Shown: positions 17,677 to 31,399, counted from the first letter of the stretch. The stretch: 64,000 bases of DNA from Alphaproteobacteria bacterium (GCA_028871055.1 JAGWON010000001.1:307421-371420), one strand, 5' to 3'. A program made the numbers and translations. The notes: generated by a model not told the origin, from the sequence alone.

Positions 17677-17995
17677 CGCCAGATGGCTAGGCAGGGCGCA
17701 TGAAACTCGCCTCTTTCCTGATGCCGCTCGATCCGCCGCAGCCGAATGCGATGCGACCGACCGCAACGGTTGCGCACGGGCCGATGGCAAGTCGCGTTCC
17801 ATGCGTCAGCGCGGCGATGTGCGCCGAGGCCGCGGAATGAGAGGTTGCGCCAGCCGGCGAAACATCACTATCCTCTGTGGGGACATCGGTCGGTCGGGCC
17901 AAAAACCGTAAAAAAGCCCACGAAATCAGCCCGTAAACACAATGTGCACCGCGCACGCAACCCGGTGCCGAAAGCTAGGGAGGAGTCCAGAAGCC

Positions 17996-19225
17996 ATGCG
18001 TGTCAATCGCCGCAAATTTCTCGCCGGCACGGCCGCGATCGCCGGTGCCGCCGCCTTTCCCATGCCGTCGATCGCCCAGGCCAAGGGCGTCAAGATCGGC
18101 CTGCTGACCGTCAAGACCGGGCCGCTCGCCGAAGGCGGCTTCCAGATGGAGCAGGGGGTCACCACCTACCTCAAGTCGAAGAACATGTCCCTCGCCGGCC
18201 ACAAGGTCGAGCTGGTCGTCGCCGACACCGGCGGCAACCCGGCCGGCACGAAGACGAAGGCGCAGGAGCTGGTCGAGCGCGACCACGTCAACTTCATCCT
18301 CGGGCCTCTGGCCGCGTTCGAGATGCTGGCGATTTCCGACTACGTCGTGCAGAACAAAATGCCGACGCTCTGCCTCGCCGGCGCCGACAATTTGACCCAG
18401 CGCCAGCCCAATGCGTTCCTGACGCGCGCCTCGGCGACCTCGTCGCAGGCGATGCACGTCATGGGCGACTACGCCGCCAAGGTCATGGGCCTCAAGAAGG
18501 TGGTCTGTCTCGATTCCGACTTCGCCTTCGGTTACGAGCAGCAAGGCGGCTTCCAGCAGGTGTTCGAGGACGACGGCGGCAAGGTGGTGAAGAAGATCTG
18601 GGCGCCGCTCGGCGCGCCGGACTTCACGCCCTTCATCGCGCAGATCCAGGGTGCCGACGGCGTGTGTCAGGGCTACGCCGGCGCCGCGCCGGTCAAGTTC
18701 ATGAAACAGTACGCGGATGTCGGCCTCAAGCTGCCGGTAGTGGGCGGCGAGACCGCAGGCGACGACGCGCTGTTGCCGCGCTTCGGCGACGAGGCGATCG
18801 GTATGATCAACGCCTGCCCGTACACCATCGACCTCAAGAACGACGCCAACGACAAGTTCAAGGCATTGATGCAGAAGGAGTACCAGGCGGTCCCGGGCTT
18901 CTACGCCGCGAGCATGTACGTCACGGTGCAGGTGGTCGAGGCCGCGCTGCGCGCGCTGCACGGTGATCTGTCCAAGCCGGCGCAGACGGTCAAGGCGCTG
19001 CGCGCGGTCAGCCTCAAGGAGACGGCGCGCGGGCCGATCCGCTTCGACCATTTGGGCAACGTCGTCGGCGACATCTTCGTCCGCAAGATCGTCAAGGAAG
19101 GCGGCAAGCTCACCAACGTGACGCAGAAGACTTATCACAACGTGAGTCAGTTCTGGACCTACAACGAGGCGAAGTATCTCGCGCAACCGGCCTACTCGCG
19201 CGACTATCCGCCCGTGAAGGCCTGA
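17996..19225 (+). CDS. LIV-type ABC transporter substrate-binding protein, Tat-exported
   Basis: The 409-residue binding protein belongs to the type-1 periplasmic fold family used for branched-chain amino acids, amides and aromatic compounds. It begins with a twin-arginine signal (NRRKFLAGTAAIAGAA). The mature start VKIGLLTVKTGPLAEGG and the region GNPAGTKTKAQELVERD are family-typical. The start is the ATG at 17996 with AGGGAGGAG upstream. It heads the LIV cassette, and its ligand is probably the substrate of the flanking molybdenum hydroxylases (inference). Confidence 0.88.
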   Translation: MRVNRRKFLAGTAAIAGAAAFPMPSIAQAKGVKIGLLTVKTGPLAEGGFQMEQGVTTYLKSKNMSLAGHKVELVVADTGGNPAGTKTKAQELVERDHVNFILGPLAAFEMLAISDYVVQNKMPTLCLAGADNLTQRQPNAFLTRASATSSQAMHVMGDYAAKVMGLKKVVCLDSDFAFGYEQQGGFQQVFEDDGGKVVKKIWAPLGAPDFTPFIAQIQGADGVCQGYAGAAPVKFMKQYADVGLKLPVVGGETAGDDALLPRFGDEAIGMINACPYTIDLKNDANDKFKALMQKEYQAVPGFYAASMYVTVQVVEAALRALHGDLSKPAQTVKALRAVSLKETARGPIRFDHLGNVVGDIFVRKIVKEGGKLTNVTQKTYHNVSQFWTYNEAKYLAQPAYSRDYPPVKA

Positions 19226-19303
19226 TCGCCGCCCGCGCCCTAGCCCTCGGCCGCGTCGCGGGCGAGAGCAAGGGCGGGCGGCGCGCGGCCGGGAACGCCT
19301 GCC

Positions 19304-20167
19304 ATGAGTTTGTGGGGAATACTGGCCATCAACAGCGTCGCGTTCGGTGGCCTTCTCTTTTTATTGTCCGCCGGCTTCTCGCTCATCTTCGGGCTGATGC
19401 GCGTGCCGAACCTGACGCACGGCTCGATGTTCATGCTCGGCGGTTATGTCGGATCCACCCTTTACCTGACCTGGCACCTGCCGTTCTGGCTGGCGGCGCT
19501 CGGCGCGGCGGCAACGGTCGCGGTGTTCGGCGGCGTGATCGAGCGGCTGCTGTTGCGCCGCCTTTCGGGCTCGATCCTCGCCCAGGTGCTGGTGACCCTC
19601 GGCATTTCCTTCATCGTCGCGGATTTCTGCCTGCTGACCTGGACCGGCGATCCGATCTCGGTGGCGACCCCGCCCGGCCTGACCGGCGGCGTACGCGCTT
19701 TCGGCCTCTTCTTCACCACCTACCGCATCGCCATCATCCTGGTCGCCTGCGTCGTGGCGGCGCTGCTCTGGGCGCTCCTCGACAAGACCCGGCTCGGCGC
19801 GATGATCCGCGCCGGCGTCGACGATCCCGAGATGGCGCGCGTCGTCGGCATCCGGGTGTCGCGGCTCTTCACCATCGTGTTCTGCCTCGGCGCGGGGCTC
19901 GCCGGCTTCGGCGGCATCATGGGCGCGCCGATCCTGACGGTCTATCCCGGGCTCGACGGCGACATGCTGCCGCTGGCGCTGGTGGTGGTGATCCTGGGCG
20001 GCGCCGGCAGCCTGCTGGGCTCGCTGGTCGGCAGCTTCCTCATCGGCTTTGTCTACAATTTCGGCCAGGCGATGCTGCCCGAACTCGCCTACTTCGTGCT
20101 CTTTCTGCCGATGGTGCTGGTGCTGGTGCTGCGGCCGCAAGGCCTGTTCGGCAGGCACGCGCCGTGA
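19304..20167 (+). CDS. livH: LIV-type ABC transporter permease (LivH family)
   Basis: The 287-residue inner-membrane permease has about eight hydrophobic helices and the family segment SLIFGLMRVPNLTHGS near the N terminus. The cytoplasmic loop ARVVGIRVSRLFTIVFCLG is present, and the protein ends in LRPQGLFGR. It pairs with the LivM-type permease whose GTG overlaps its stop (GTGA). The substrate is not known, so the symbol denotes the family only. Confidence 0.88.
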   Translation: MSLWGILAINSVAFGGLLFLLSAGFSLIFGLMRVPNLTHGSMFMLGGYVGSTLYLTWHLPFWLAALGAAATVAVFGGVIERLLLRRLSGSILAQVLVTLGISFIVADFCLLTWTGDPISVATPPGLTGGVRAFGLFFTTYRIAIILVACVVAALLWALLDKTRLGAMIRAGVDDPEMARVVGIRVSRLFTIVFCLGAGLAGFGGIMGAPILTVYPGLDGDMLPLALVVVILGGAGSLLGSLVGSFLIGFVYNFGQAMLPELAYFVLFLPMVLVLVLRPQGLFGRHAP

Positions 20168-21149
20168 CCGCCACGCGCGCATCGCTCCTCGCCGCGCTCG
20201 CGGTGCTCGTCGCCGTGCCGTGGTGGGTCCCGGGCGACTACTACATCAGCGTCTGCAGCCAGATCCTGATCTACGCCGTGTTCGCGCTCGGCGTCGACGT
20301 GCTGATCGGCTATGCCGGCCTCGTGTCGCTCGGCCACGCCGGCCTGTTCGGCCTCGCGAGCTACGCGGTCGCAATCGCTCTCGCCAGCGGCAGCGGTCAG
20401 CTCGGCGCGGTGGCACTGGCGCTGGCGGTGGCGCTGCTGGGGACCGCGGCTTTCGCCGCGCTGAGCCTGCGCGCGACCGGCATCGGCTTCATCATGATTA
20501 CCCTCGCCCTGGGCCAGATCCTGTGGGGCCTGGCCTACCGCTGGGTCAGCATGACCGATGGCGACAACGGCGTCGGCGTGGCCGCGCGGCCGATGCCGTT
20601 CGGTTTCAACCTCGAAGTCGCGTCGCATTTCTATTATGCGACGCTCGTCGTTTTCCTGTTGGCGCTGTTGGCTGCGTGGGTCTTCGTCCATTCACCCTTC
20701 GGCGCGAGCCTCGCCGGCACGCGCGACCAGCCGCGGCGCATGAACGCGCTGGGTTATCACGTCTGGCTCATCCGCTTCTATGCGTGTTTGTTCTCGGGGC
20801 TGCTCACCGCCGTCGCCGGCATCCTCTTCGTCTACTACACCAAGTTCATCAGCCCCCAGACGCTGGCGCTCACGGCTTCGGCCGAGGGCGTGCTGATGGT
20901 GATCTCGGGCGGCTCTGGCACGCTGTTGGGGCCCATTGTCGGCGCCGCCCTGGTCGTGATCGTCAAGAATGTCGCCTCGGCCTATATCGAGCGCTGGAAC
21001 ATGCTGCTCGGCGCAATCTTCGTCGCCATCGTCGTCTTCATGCCCGAGGGCCTGGTGCCGGGCACGACGCGGCTCGTCCGCCGCGCGTTCAAGCTGCGTC
21101 CGAACGCGCCGGCGCCGACCGGGGAACCCGCACCCGGCGAGCCTGCGCC

Positions 21150-21153
<4 letters not shown>
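20164..21153 (+). CDS. livM: LIV-type ABC transporter permease (LivM family)
   Basis: The 329-residue inner-membrane permease carries the LivM hallmarks: YAVFALGVDVLIGYAGLVSL, then GHAGLFGLASY, and later GTLLGPIVGAALVV. The C-terminal tail is Pro/Ala-rich. Its GTG start overlaps the LivH stop and its stop overlaps the LivG ATG (ATGA), so the cassette is tightly coupled. It is partner to the LivH-type protein. Confidence 0.88.
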
Positions 21154-22599
<1,446 letters not shown>

Positions 22600-22632
22600 A
22601 CCGCGCTGACCAAGAAACGGGGACCAACCAGC

Positions 22633-24969
22633 ATGACCACGTCGACGACACGCCAGCTCCGCCGCGAGGACGAGCCGCTGCTGAGAGGCAGGGGGCGCTA
22701 TACCGCCGACCTGCGCGAGCCGCGCCAAGCGGCTGCCGTTTTCCTGCGCGCACCGATGGCGTCGGCCGAAATCCGCCGCGTCGACACCACGGCGGCACAG
22801 CGTGCGCCGGGGGTGCTGGCGGTGCTAACGGCAACCGACCTTGCCGGCACTGGCAGCCTCGCCGGTCCGCTGCCGGTGCCGGGCCGCGGCGGGTCGAAGC
22901 TGATCGCGCCGCGCTGGCCGGCGCTGGCCGAGGGCCGCGTCCTCCACGCCGGCCAGCCGGTCGCCGTGGTGGTGGCGGAGACCCACGCCCAGGCACAGGA
23001 CGCCGTCGAGCTGATCGAGGTCGACTACAACGAAACGCCGGCGGTGGTCGATGCGCGCAGCGCCATCGAGCCCGACGCGCCGCAGGTGTGGCCCGAGGCG
23101 CCGGGCAACATCGCGCTCGATTTCACCTGGCCGCTCGCCAAGGACAGCACCAACGCCGACGAAGTGGCGCGCATCATCGCCGGCGCGCCGCTCGTCGCCC
23201 GGCTGTCGGTGTCGAATCAGCGTCTCGCCGCCGCCACCATGGAACCGCGCGCGGTCACCGGCTGGTACGACGCCAAGACCGGCGAATACACGCTCCGCAC
23301 GGGGACACAGAGTGTCTGGCTGATGGCCAACCAGCTCGCCGGGCTGTTCGGCGTGAAGCCGGAGCAGATGCGCGTCCTGACTGACGACGTCGGCGGCGCC
23401 TTCGGCATGAAGTCCGGCGCCTATCCCGAGTACGTCGCCGTGCTGGTCGCGGCCAAGCGCCTCGGCCGGCCGGTCGGCTGGGCGTCGAGCCGCGCCGAGG
23501 CGTTCCTTTCCGACAATCAGGCGCGCGACGAGGTGATGGAGGGCGAACTCGCGCTCGACAAGGACGGCAAGTTCCTTGCCCTGCGCGTCAGGTCGGTGGC
23601 CGACATGGGCGCGTTCGCCAACGGCGCCGGACCGCTCACCGCGACCATCAACATGGTGCGCTGCTTCCCGTCGGTCTATCGCATCCCGCGCATCGTCTGC
23701 GACGTGCTGTGTGTTCTGACCAACACCGTGCAGCTCGGCCCCTATCGCGGCGCCGGACGGCCCGAGGCCAACTACCTGATGGAGCGGCTGGTCGAGGAGG
23801 CCGCGCGCGTCAGCGGCATCGACCCGGTGACGCTGCGCCGGCGCAACCTCGTCACGCCGGCCGAGCTCCCTTACAAGGGCGCGATGGGCACGGTCTACGA
23901 CAGCGGCGACTTCCCGGCGGTGTTCGACAAGGCGCTCGAACTCGCCGATCTCAAGGGCTTCCCCGCGCGCAAGAAGCAGAGCGAGTCGCGCGGCCGGCTG
24001 CGCGGCATCGGCCTCTCCTGCTTCCTCGAGCATTCGGGCGCGATCCCGCCCGAGGGTGCGTCACTGTCGTTTCCGGGCGACGGCACGGTCGTGGTGGGTC
24101 TCGGCGCGCAGTCGACCGGTCAGGGCCATCTCACCGTCTTCGCCGGCGTCGCCGCCGAAAAGCTCGGCATCGATCGCGCCAAGGTCGTGGTGCGCGAAGG
24201 CGACACGCGCCTCGGCGTCGAAGGTCATGGCAGCTTCGCGTCGCGCTCGGCCGCGGCCGCCGGCAGCGCGATCTTCTATACGGCCGAGGCGGTAATCGAG
24301 AAAGGCAAGAAGGTGGCGGCACAGATGCTCGAGGCGGCCGAGGCCGACATCGGCTATCGTGGCGGCTTCTTCGAGATCGCTGGCACCGACCGCCGCGTCG
24401 CACTGTTCGACGTCGCCCGGAAGGCGCAGGAGCTCAAGAGCAAGGGCGAGATCGCCGAATCGCTCGACACCAACAAGGTGTCGCAGACGCCGCAGCATTT
24501 CCCGAACGGCTGCCACGTCGCCGAGGTCGAGATTGATCCCGAGACCGGCGCGCTCGACATGGTGGCCTACAGCGGCGCCGACGATTCCGGCCGGATCCTC
24601 AACGCCATGATCGTCGAAGGCCAGGTTCACGGCGGCGTCGCCCAGGGCCTCGGCCAGGCGCTGCTCGAAAACGCGCTCTACGACAAATCGGGCCAGCTCC
24701 TGGCCGGATCGTTCATGGATTACGCGATGCCGCGCGCGACCGATATGCCACCCCGATTCGCCGACGCCCTGCTCGAATTTCCCTGCAAGACCAACCCGAT
24801 CGGCGTCAAGGGCGCGGGCGAGGCCGGCACCACCGGCGCGCTCGCCGCGATCATGAATGCGATCGCCGACGCCATCCCGGGCGAGGCCGGGCATGGGCTA
24901 CAGATGCCGGCGACGCCGCAGAAGATCTGGCGGGCGTGCCGCGCGGCGCGCGGTGGCGGCCGCGCATGA
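22633..24969 (+). CDS. Molybdenum hydroxylase large subunit, form II-type (second copy)
   Basis: The 778-residue molybdopterin subunit has active-site loop GPYRGAGRPEANY, the AYRGAGR-type loop of form II/aldehyde-oxidase-like members. The cofactor loop DVGGAFGMKSG and the catalytic Glu in VKGAGEAGTTG are intact. It differs clearly from the 15228-17600 protein. No FAD or 2Fe-2S subunit gene lies next to it, so it may use those at 13701-15231 or partners elsewhere. It sits 33 bases after livF, and its stop overlaps the amidohydrolase ATG (ATGA). Confidence 0.88.
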   Translation: MTTSTTRQLRREDEPLLRGRGRYTADLREPRQAAAVFLRAPMASAEIRRVDTTAAQRAPGVLAVLTATDLAGTGSLAGPLPVPGRGGSKLIAPRWPALAEGRVLHAGQPVAVVVAETHAQAQDAVELIEVDYNETPAVVDARSAIEPDAPQVWPEAPGNIALDFTWPLAKDSTNADEVARIIAGAPLVARLSVSNQRLAAATMEPRAVTGWYDAKTGEYTLRTGTQSVWLMANQLAGLFGVKPEQMRVLTDDVGGAFGMKSGAYPEYVAVLVAAKRLGRPVGWASSRAEAFLSDNQARDEVMEGELALDKDGKFLALRVRSVADMGAFANGAGPLTATINMVRCFPSVYRIPRIVCDVLCVLTNTVQLGPYRGAGRPEANYLMERLVEEAARVSGIDPVTLRRRNLVTPAELPYKGAMGTVYDSGDFPAVFDKALELADLKGFPARKKQSESRGRLRGIGLSCFLEHSGAIPPEGASLSFPGDGTVVVGLGAQSTGQGHLTVFAGVAAEKLGIDRAKVVVREGDTRLGVEGHGSFASRSAAAAGSAIFYTAEAVIEKGKKVAAQMLEAAEADIGYRGGFFEIAGTDRRVALFDVARKAQELKSKGEIAESLDTNKVSQTPQHFPNGCHVAEVEIDPETGALDMVAYSGADDSGRILNAMIVEGQVHGGVAQGLGQALLENALYDKSGQLLAGSFMDYAMPRATDMPPRFADALLEFPCKTNPIGVKGAGEAGTTGALAAIMNAIADAIPGEAGHGLQMPATPQKIWRACRAARGGGRA

Positions 24970-26075
24970 GCCTCGTCTATACTTGCGCCCCGGCGGCCAG
25001 CGGGGCGGCGACCGCGCGCCGGAACAAAGCCAAAGGCCGCACCGTCCGCCTGCGCCATCCGACCGTCGACATCCATTGCCACGTCTTCACGCCCGAGGCG
25101 GCCACGCTGGTCAAGGACCTGGTCCGGCCGCAGAACGACCCCTACTCGTTCTTCCACAGCGCTGCCTCGAAGCAAACCGACGCCCGGCAGGCGGCGGCGC
25201 TCGTGCCCAAGCTGACCTCGATCGCGGAGCGGCTCAAGGTGATGGATACAGAGGGCATCGACATCCAGGCGATCTCGACCGCGCCGATCCAGTACTACTA
25301 TTGGGCCGACGGCACACTGGCGCTGCGGACCGCCCAGCTCATCAACAACAACATCGCGCAAATCTGTGCCGTCCATCCCGATCGCTTCGTCGGATTGGCG
25401 ACCGTGCCGATGCAGGTGACCGACTATGCGGTACGCGAGCTCACGCGCGCGGTCCGGGAACTGGGCCTCAAGGGCGTCGAGATCTGCCCGCATGTCGAGC
25501 AGGAGGAGCTGTCCGCCGAGCGCTTTCGGCCGTTCTTCGCCAAGGCGGAGGAGCTCGGCGCGCTCATCTTCATGCACCCGCACGGCTTTCCCGACGGTCG
25601 CCGCTTGGCCGATCATTTCTTCCAGAACATCATCGGCAATCCGCTCGACACCACGGTCGCCATCCATCACCTGATCTTCGGCGGGGTGCTGGATGCTTAT
25701 CCGCGGCTCAAGATCGTCTGCGCCCACGGTGGCGGCTACCTGCCGGCCTATGCCGGGCGCATCGACCACGCCCATGCGGCACGGCCCGACGCGCGCACCA
25801 AGATCAGTCAGAAGCCGTCGAGCTATCTCAAGAAGCTCTACTTTGACACGATCGTCTTCACCCACCAACAGCTCGCGTATCTGGCAAAGCAATACGGCAC
25901 CGATCACCTTCTGCTCGGCACCGATTATCCCTACGACATGGCGCTGCCCGATGCGGTGCAGTTCGTGGAAAAGACGCCCGGCCTCACGGAGCGCGACAAG
26001 GCGCTGATCCTGGGCGGCAACGCGGCGCGGCTCCTGGGCGTCAAGCTGCCGAAGGCGCCGCCGTCGCCGCGCTAG
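24966..26075 (+). CDS. Metal-dependent amidohydrolase/decarboxylase (ACMSD-like, amidohydrolase_2)
   Basis: The 369-residue TIM-barrel enzyme has the N-terminal metal site DIHCHVF near residue 35, MHPHGFPD near 205, and then CAHGGGYLPAY and the C-terminal GTDYPYDM Asp. These suit 2-amino-3-carboxymuconate semialdehyde decarboxylase-like proteins that act on ring-cleavage or carboxylated aromatic products. Translation is coupled to the molybdenum hydroxylase upstream (ATGA). It is the last gene of the 17996-26075 cassette, four bases from the convergent tadC end. Confidence 0.83.
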   Translation: MSLVYTCAPAASGAATARRNKAKGRTVRLRHPTVDIHCHVFTPEAATLVKDLVRPQNDPYSFFHSAASKQTDARQAAALVPKLTSIAERLKVMDTEGIDIQAISTAPIQYYYWADGTLALRTAQLINNNIAQICAVHPDRFVGLATVPMQVTDYAVRELTRAVRELGLKGVEICPHVEQEELSAERFRPFFAKAEELGALIFMHPHGFPDGRRLADHFFQNIIGNPLDTTVAIHHLIFGGVLDAYPRLKIVCAHGGGYLPAYAGRIDHAHAARPDARTKISQKPSSYLKKLYFDTIVFTHQQLAYLAKQYGTDHLLLGTDYPYDMALPDAVQFVEKTPGLTERDKALILGGNAARLLGVKLPKAPPSPR

Positions 26076-26079
26076 GGCG

Positions 26080-27018
26080 CTAGAAGGTCTTGAACACCTG
26101 GATCAACGCCGGCCCGATCAGGACGATGAACATCGACGGCAGGATGAAGATGATCATCGGCACGGTCATGATCGCCGGCAGCTTCGCCGCCTTCTCTTCC
26201 GCCTTGAGCATGCGCTCCTCGCGCAGTTCGGCGGCCAGCACGCGGAGCGCCTGAACCAGCGGCGTGCCGTAGCGCTCGGTCTGCACCAGCGTGTTGACCA
26301 GGCTGCGCATCGCCGGGATGTTGACGCGCTTGGTCAGGTTGATCAGCGCGTCGCGTCGGTTCGGCAGGAAACCGAGCTCGAGCGCGGTGAGATGCAGCTC
26401 GTCGCTCATCTCGGGCATGAAGCGGCGAAACTCGCGCGCGACGCGGACCAGCGCGCCGTCGAGCCCAAGGCCGGATTCGGCGCAGATCATGAGGAGGTCG
26501 AGCACGTCTGGCAGGGCGGTGTGGAAGCGCCGTTGGCGGTCCTTGATCATGTTGCGGAGAGCGAGCGGTGGCGCGTAGGCGGCGCCAATGGCGACGGCGG
26601 CGCCGAGCATCGCGACGTGCGTCGCGGTAAGATCGAGCGGCGTGATGAAGATCAGCACCAGGCTGGTCAAGCCGCAGGGCAGCAGCAGCCGGATGCCGAC
26701 ATAGAGCACGAGCGCCTCGCGGTTGCGATAGCCGGCCTGGACCAGCAGGCCCGTGGCCTTGTCGGCGTCGGCGCCACGCGTCAGTTTGAGATGCTCGACC
26801 AGCCGCTTCAGCAGGTTGGTGCCGAACTTGGGTGTGCTGCGCTGGCGCGCACGCGGCGAACCCGGCGGGGGCGCGGCGCCAACGCGGCGCGCGACCAACG
26901 CGGCGAACCGGCTGCGCAGCGGACCGCCGACGTCCCAGGCGTAATACCCCGCCATCAGCACGCCGAATATCCCGGCGGCGAGGAGGAGGGTCATGAAGGT
27001 ATCGCCCAGGCCGTTCAT
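26080..27018 (-). CDS. tadC: Tad pilus inner-membrane platform protein TadC
   Basis: The 312-residue protein has a type II secretion F domain: hydrophobic N-terminal helix, cytoplasmic helical domain (LPDVLDLLMICAESGLGLD, then LGFLPNRRDALINLTKRVN) and two C-terminal membrane helices ending in IFILPSMFIVLIGPA. It forms the pilus assembly platform with TadB. The start overlaps the tadB stop (ATGA). The frame stays open upstream inside tadB but encodes nothing there. It is the last gene of the cluster in this window. Confidence 0.92.
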   Translation of the reverse strand: MNGLGDTFMTLLLAAGIFGVLMAGYYAWDVGGPLRSRFAALVARRVGAAPPPGSPRARQRSTPKFGTNLLKRLVEHLKLTRGADADKATGLLVQAGYRNREALVLYVGIRLLLPCGLTSLVLIFITPLDLTATHVAMLGAAVAIGAAYAPPLALRNMIKDRQRRFHTALPDVLDLLMICAESGLGLDGALVRVAREFRRFMPEMSDELHLTALELGFLPNRRDALINLTKRVNIPAMRSLVNTLVQTERYGTPLVQALRVLAAELREERMLKAEEKAAKLPAIMTVPMIIFILPSMFIVLIGPALIQVFKTF

Positions 27019-27994
27019 ACCCGGAACTTGCCCAGGCGGATCATCGCGAAGACGCCGATTCCGAGCGACGTCATCGCCGCCGTCAGGTACATGTGTCCCG
27101 ATGCGCTGTTGAACAGGATTGCGACGTAATCGAAGTCGAGCACCGCCAGGATTCCCATGACGACGAAGGGCAGCGCGCCGATGATGGTCGCCGATGCCCG
27201 TGCCTCGGCCGAGAACGTGCGGATCTTCAGGTGGAGCTGCCGCCGCCGGCGCAGGATCTGGTCGAGATTGTCGAGCGTCTCGGCCAGGTTGCCGCCGGTC
27301 TCGCGCTGGATCGAGAACGCGATCGCCATAAAGGTGAACTCGGGTAGGTCGAGACGGCCCGCCGATTCCCACAGGGCCTCTTCGAGTGGCTGGCCGAGCT
27401 GAATCTGGTCGGCGATGCGGCGGAATTCGGTGCCCACCGGCTCGCTGATTTCGCGGGTGACGCCGATCACCGTCTCGGTCACCGGCAAGCCGGCGCGCAG
27501 GCCGCGCACCATCAAGCCGACCGCGTCCGGGAACACGGCGATGAAGCGCGTGGCGCGGCGGTTGACGAGATATTGGATGAAGAGGCGGGGCCCGAGGATC
27601 GTGGCGCCGATCGCTGTCGACCAGCCGATGACCGGCGCGATGCCGATCGCAGTCAGCGCGGCGCCCAACGCGAGGCCGAAGACGATGGCGCCGATCGCGA
27701 CGTGGCCGAGGGTGAGGTTGGTGCCGGTGCGGGCGAGCTGCTTGCGCCAGTGGTCGGGGTTGGGCAGGAAGCGGCCGGCGAGAAGGTCGAGGCGGGATTT
27801 CTTCTCGTCGCGCTTGAGCGTCAACGCGACGGTCTCGGGATCCGGCTTGCCGATGAAGCGGTCGCGAATCGTACCGAGCCGGTGCACGACGTCGGCGCGC
27901 TCCTTGGTGTCGGTCGCGCCGAACCAGCCGGCAAGCAGCGCACCGAACAGCAGCGCGAACACGAGGAACAGGAAGATAACGTCGAGCATGGCGG

Positions 27995-27998
<4 letters not shown>
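27015..27998 (-). CDS. tadB: Tad pilus inner-membrane platform protein TadB
   Basis: The 327-residue type II secretion F-domain protein has an N-terminal helix (VIFLFLVFALLFGALLAGW), a second membrane segment near 105-130, and the cytoplasmic domain FPDAVGLMVRGLRAGLPV with FSIQRETGGNLAETLDNL. It closes with C-terminal helices. The start is a GTG that overlaps the cpaF stop (GTGA); an internal ATG lies three codons later. Confidence 0.92.
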
Positions 27999-29439
<1,441 letters not shown>

Positions 29440-29440
<1 letters not shown>

Positions 29441-30732
29441 CAGGCGCTCCGCTTCAGGAAGCTCGGCAGGAAGGCGCGCGGCGAGAGTTTGGCCGGCAGC
29501 GTCAGCTTGCCCAGCGGCAGCTTGGCGAGAACCGAGCCGGATTTGGCGGCTGCCGGCTCGATGCCGGCGAGGTGCATGGCGATGGCGCGCATCGCGGCCG
29601 CGGCCGGGGCGTGCTTGAGCGTCGCCGACAGCACGCTGCCGGTGGAGGCGGTTGCGAGTGCGGCGGTCGGCTCGAACGGCACGACGTGATCGATCTTGAC
29701 CGCGGTGACGCGCTCGAACTCGACCTTGGCGATCTCGCCGCGGTGCTTGGCGCCGACGTGATTCGCGACGATCAGATGCCGCGCCGAGGGCGTCATCGTC
29801 TTGGCGAAGTCCGAAAGCCGCAACAGATCGCGCGCCGAGGCCAGCGACAAGTCCGTCACCAGCCCAATCGTGCCGGAAAGCGTCAGCGTGCGGCGGATTT
29901 CGTCCGACAGGACGCGCGGCATGTCAACGACGACGAAATCGTAGTCGTGGCGCAGCACGTTGAGCATGGTGTCGATCGCGCCGGGGGCGACGTGCATCTG
30001 GTCGACGAGCGGCTCTTCGGCCGCCAGCACCTTCAGGCGCGGGCTCTCTTCGAGCATGGCGGTGCCGAGCAGGCGGCTGTCGAGCCGCGACGGGAATTCG
30101 AGCGCCTCGCGCAGCCCGGACGCCGGCACCAGGTCGAGCGACAGCGCCAGGTTGCCGAACTGCAGATCGAGATCGATCAACGCGACGCGCTTCTGATAGA
30201 TGTGCGAGAGGCACCAGGCGACCGAGCCGGCGACGGTGGTAGCGCCGGCGCCGCCGCGCACGCTGACGAAACTCACGACGTGAGCCTGGGTCTTGGCCGT
30301 ACCCTGGCCGAGCTGGCGTTTGTTGTCGCCGCGCAGCGAGCGCTCGAGCATGGCCAAGGTCACCGGCTTCAGCACGTAATCGGTGACGCCGAGCTCGATC
30401 AGCTCGCGATAGAGCGTCAGCTCGTTCCGCTTGCCGAGCGCGATGACCGTCATCTCCGGCGGGCAGAGATCGGCGAGGTCGGCCAGCGCCTTCACCGGAT
30501 CCTCGACGTCGTCGATGTCGACGATCAGCAGATTGGGCGGCGCGTGCTTGGTGATATAGTCATGCGCGGCGACGATGCCGCCTTCGATCGCGACCGGATT
30601 GCGCCAGCCTTGGGCTGCGGCGAGATCGCGCGCGATCCCCCGCGAATCGGGTTCGGCGACGCAGGCGAGAAGGCGCGGGCCGGGGCCCTGGCCAAGTTCC
30701 GTCTCGGACGCGGTGTTACCGCTACTGTCCAT
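29440..30732 (-). CDS. cpaE: Tad pilus localisation/assembly protein CpaE (TadZ)
   Basis: The 430-residue protein has an N-terminal receiver-like domain (about 20-140) and a C-terminal MinD/ParA-like domain. The deviant Walker A is degenerate: VRGGAGATTVAGS, where the signature Lys is Arg. This is common in TadZ/CpaE proteins, which localise the pilus machine to a pole. The ATG at 30732 is preferred because sequence before it has no family match; it overlaps the cpaD stop by 11 bases. Confidence 0.9.
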
Positions 30733-31399
30733 TGCTGCTGCTCGAAGTCGAGGCGCCGGCCGACGAGCCGCTGCTCGCACCGTCGGCGGAGCCGAGGCTC
30801 GCCGACGGCTTGCCCGTGCGATAGGTCTCGACCGCATGCATGCTGGGCGCGGCGTCTGCCGGCGCTAGTGGGTGGCCCGAGACCAGATCGCGCGGATCGG
30901 CGACCATCAGGTAGAGATCGGTGCGCGTGGCGCAGCCGAGATTGGTCGACGGCGCGTTCGACGGGTCATAGGGGCCGATCACGGTCCAGTTGGGGCAGGC
31001 GGGTGGCACCGCGACCTCGCGATTGACGGTCACCAGCACCGCATCGGCGGCGAAGCTGGGATCGGCCGGCGCCACACTGTGCGGATAGCCCAGCGTGTCG
31101 AGCGTCTGGCTCACGCGCGCTCGGCGGGCGCTCGCAATTGGGCTGTCGCCGGCGACGAGGGTCACGCCGATGACACGGCCCCCGCCCAGGAACGTCCGCA
31201 GGCTGCTGGCTTCGGCCGGCGCCAGCGCGGCGCTGCCGGGCGCGAAATTAACCATGTGCGCGGCCTGGACCGGCTTCACCGCGATGCGGTTGAGCGAGAT
31301 GTCCTCGGGCGCCGGAGTGCAGCTCGGCAGCAGCAGCGCGGCGGTCATCGCGGCGGCGAGGGTCCAGCAGGTGCGCGAGCGGAAAAGGGTTTTCGTCAT
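30722..31399 (-). CDS. cpaD: Tad pilus CpaD-like lipoprotein
   Basis: The 225-residue lipoprotein has an N-terminal signal ending in the lipobox LLPSC at about residue 27. The CpaD core has HMVNFAPGSAALAPAEA, an OmpA-like GDSPIASARRARVSQTL helix, and CPNWTVIGPYDPSNAPSTN. The tail is Ser/Gly-rich. It assists the CpaC secretin in the outer membrane. It lies 8 bases after cpaC. Confidence 0.87.
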   Translation of the reverse strand: MTKTLFRSRTCWTLAAAMTAALLLPSCTPAPEDISLNRIAVKPVQAAHMVNFAPGSAALAPAEASSLRTFLGGGRVIGVTLVAGDSPIASARRARVSQTLDTLGYPHSVAPADPSFAADAVLVTVNREVAVPPACPNWTVIGPYDPSNAPSTNLGCATRTDLYLMVADPRDLVSGHPLAPADAAPSMHAVETYRTGKPSASLGSADGASSGSSAGASTSSSSNGQ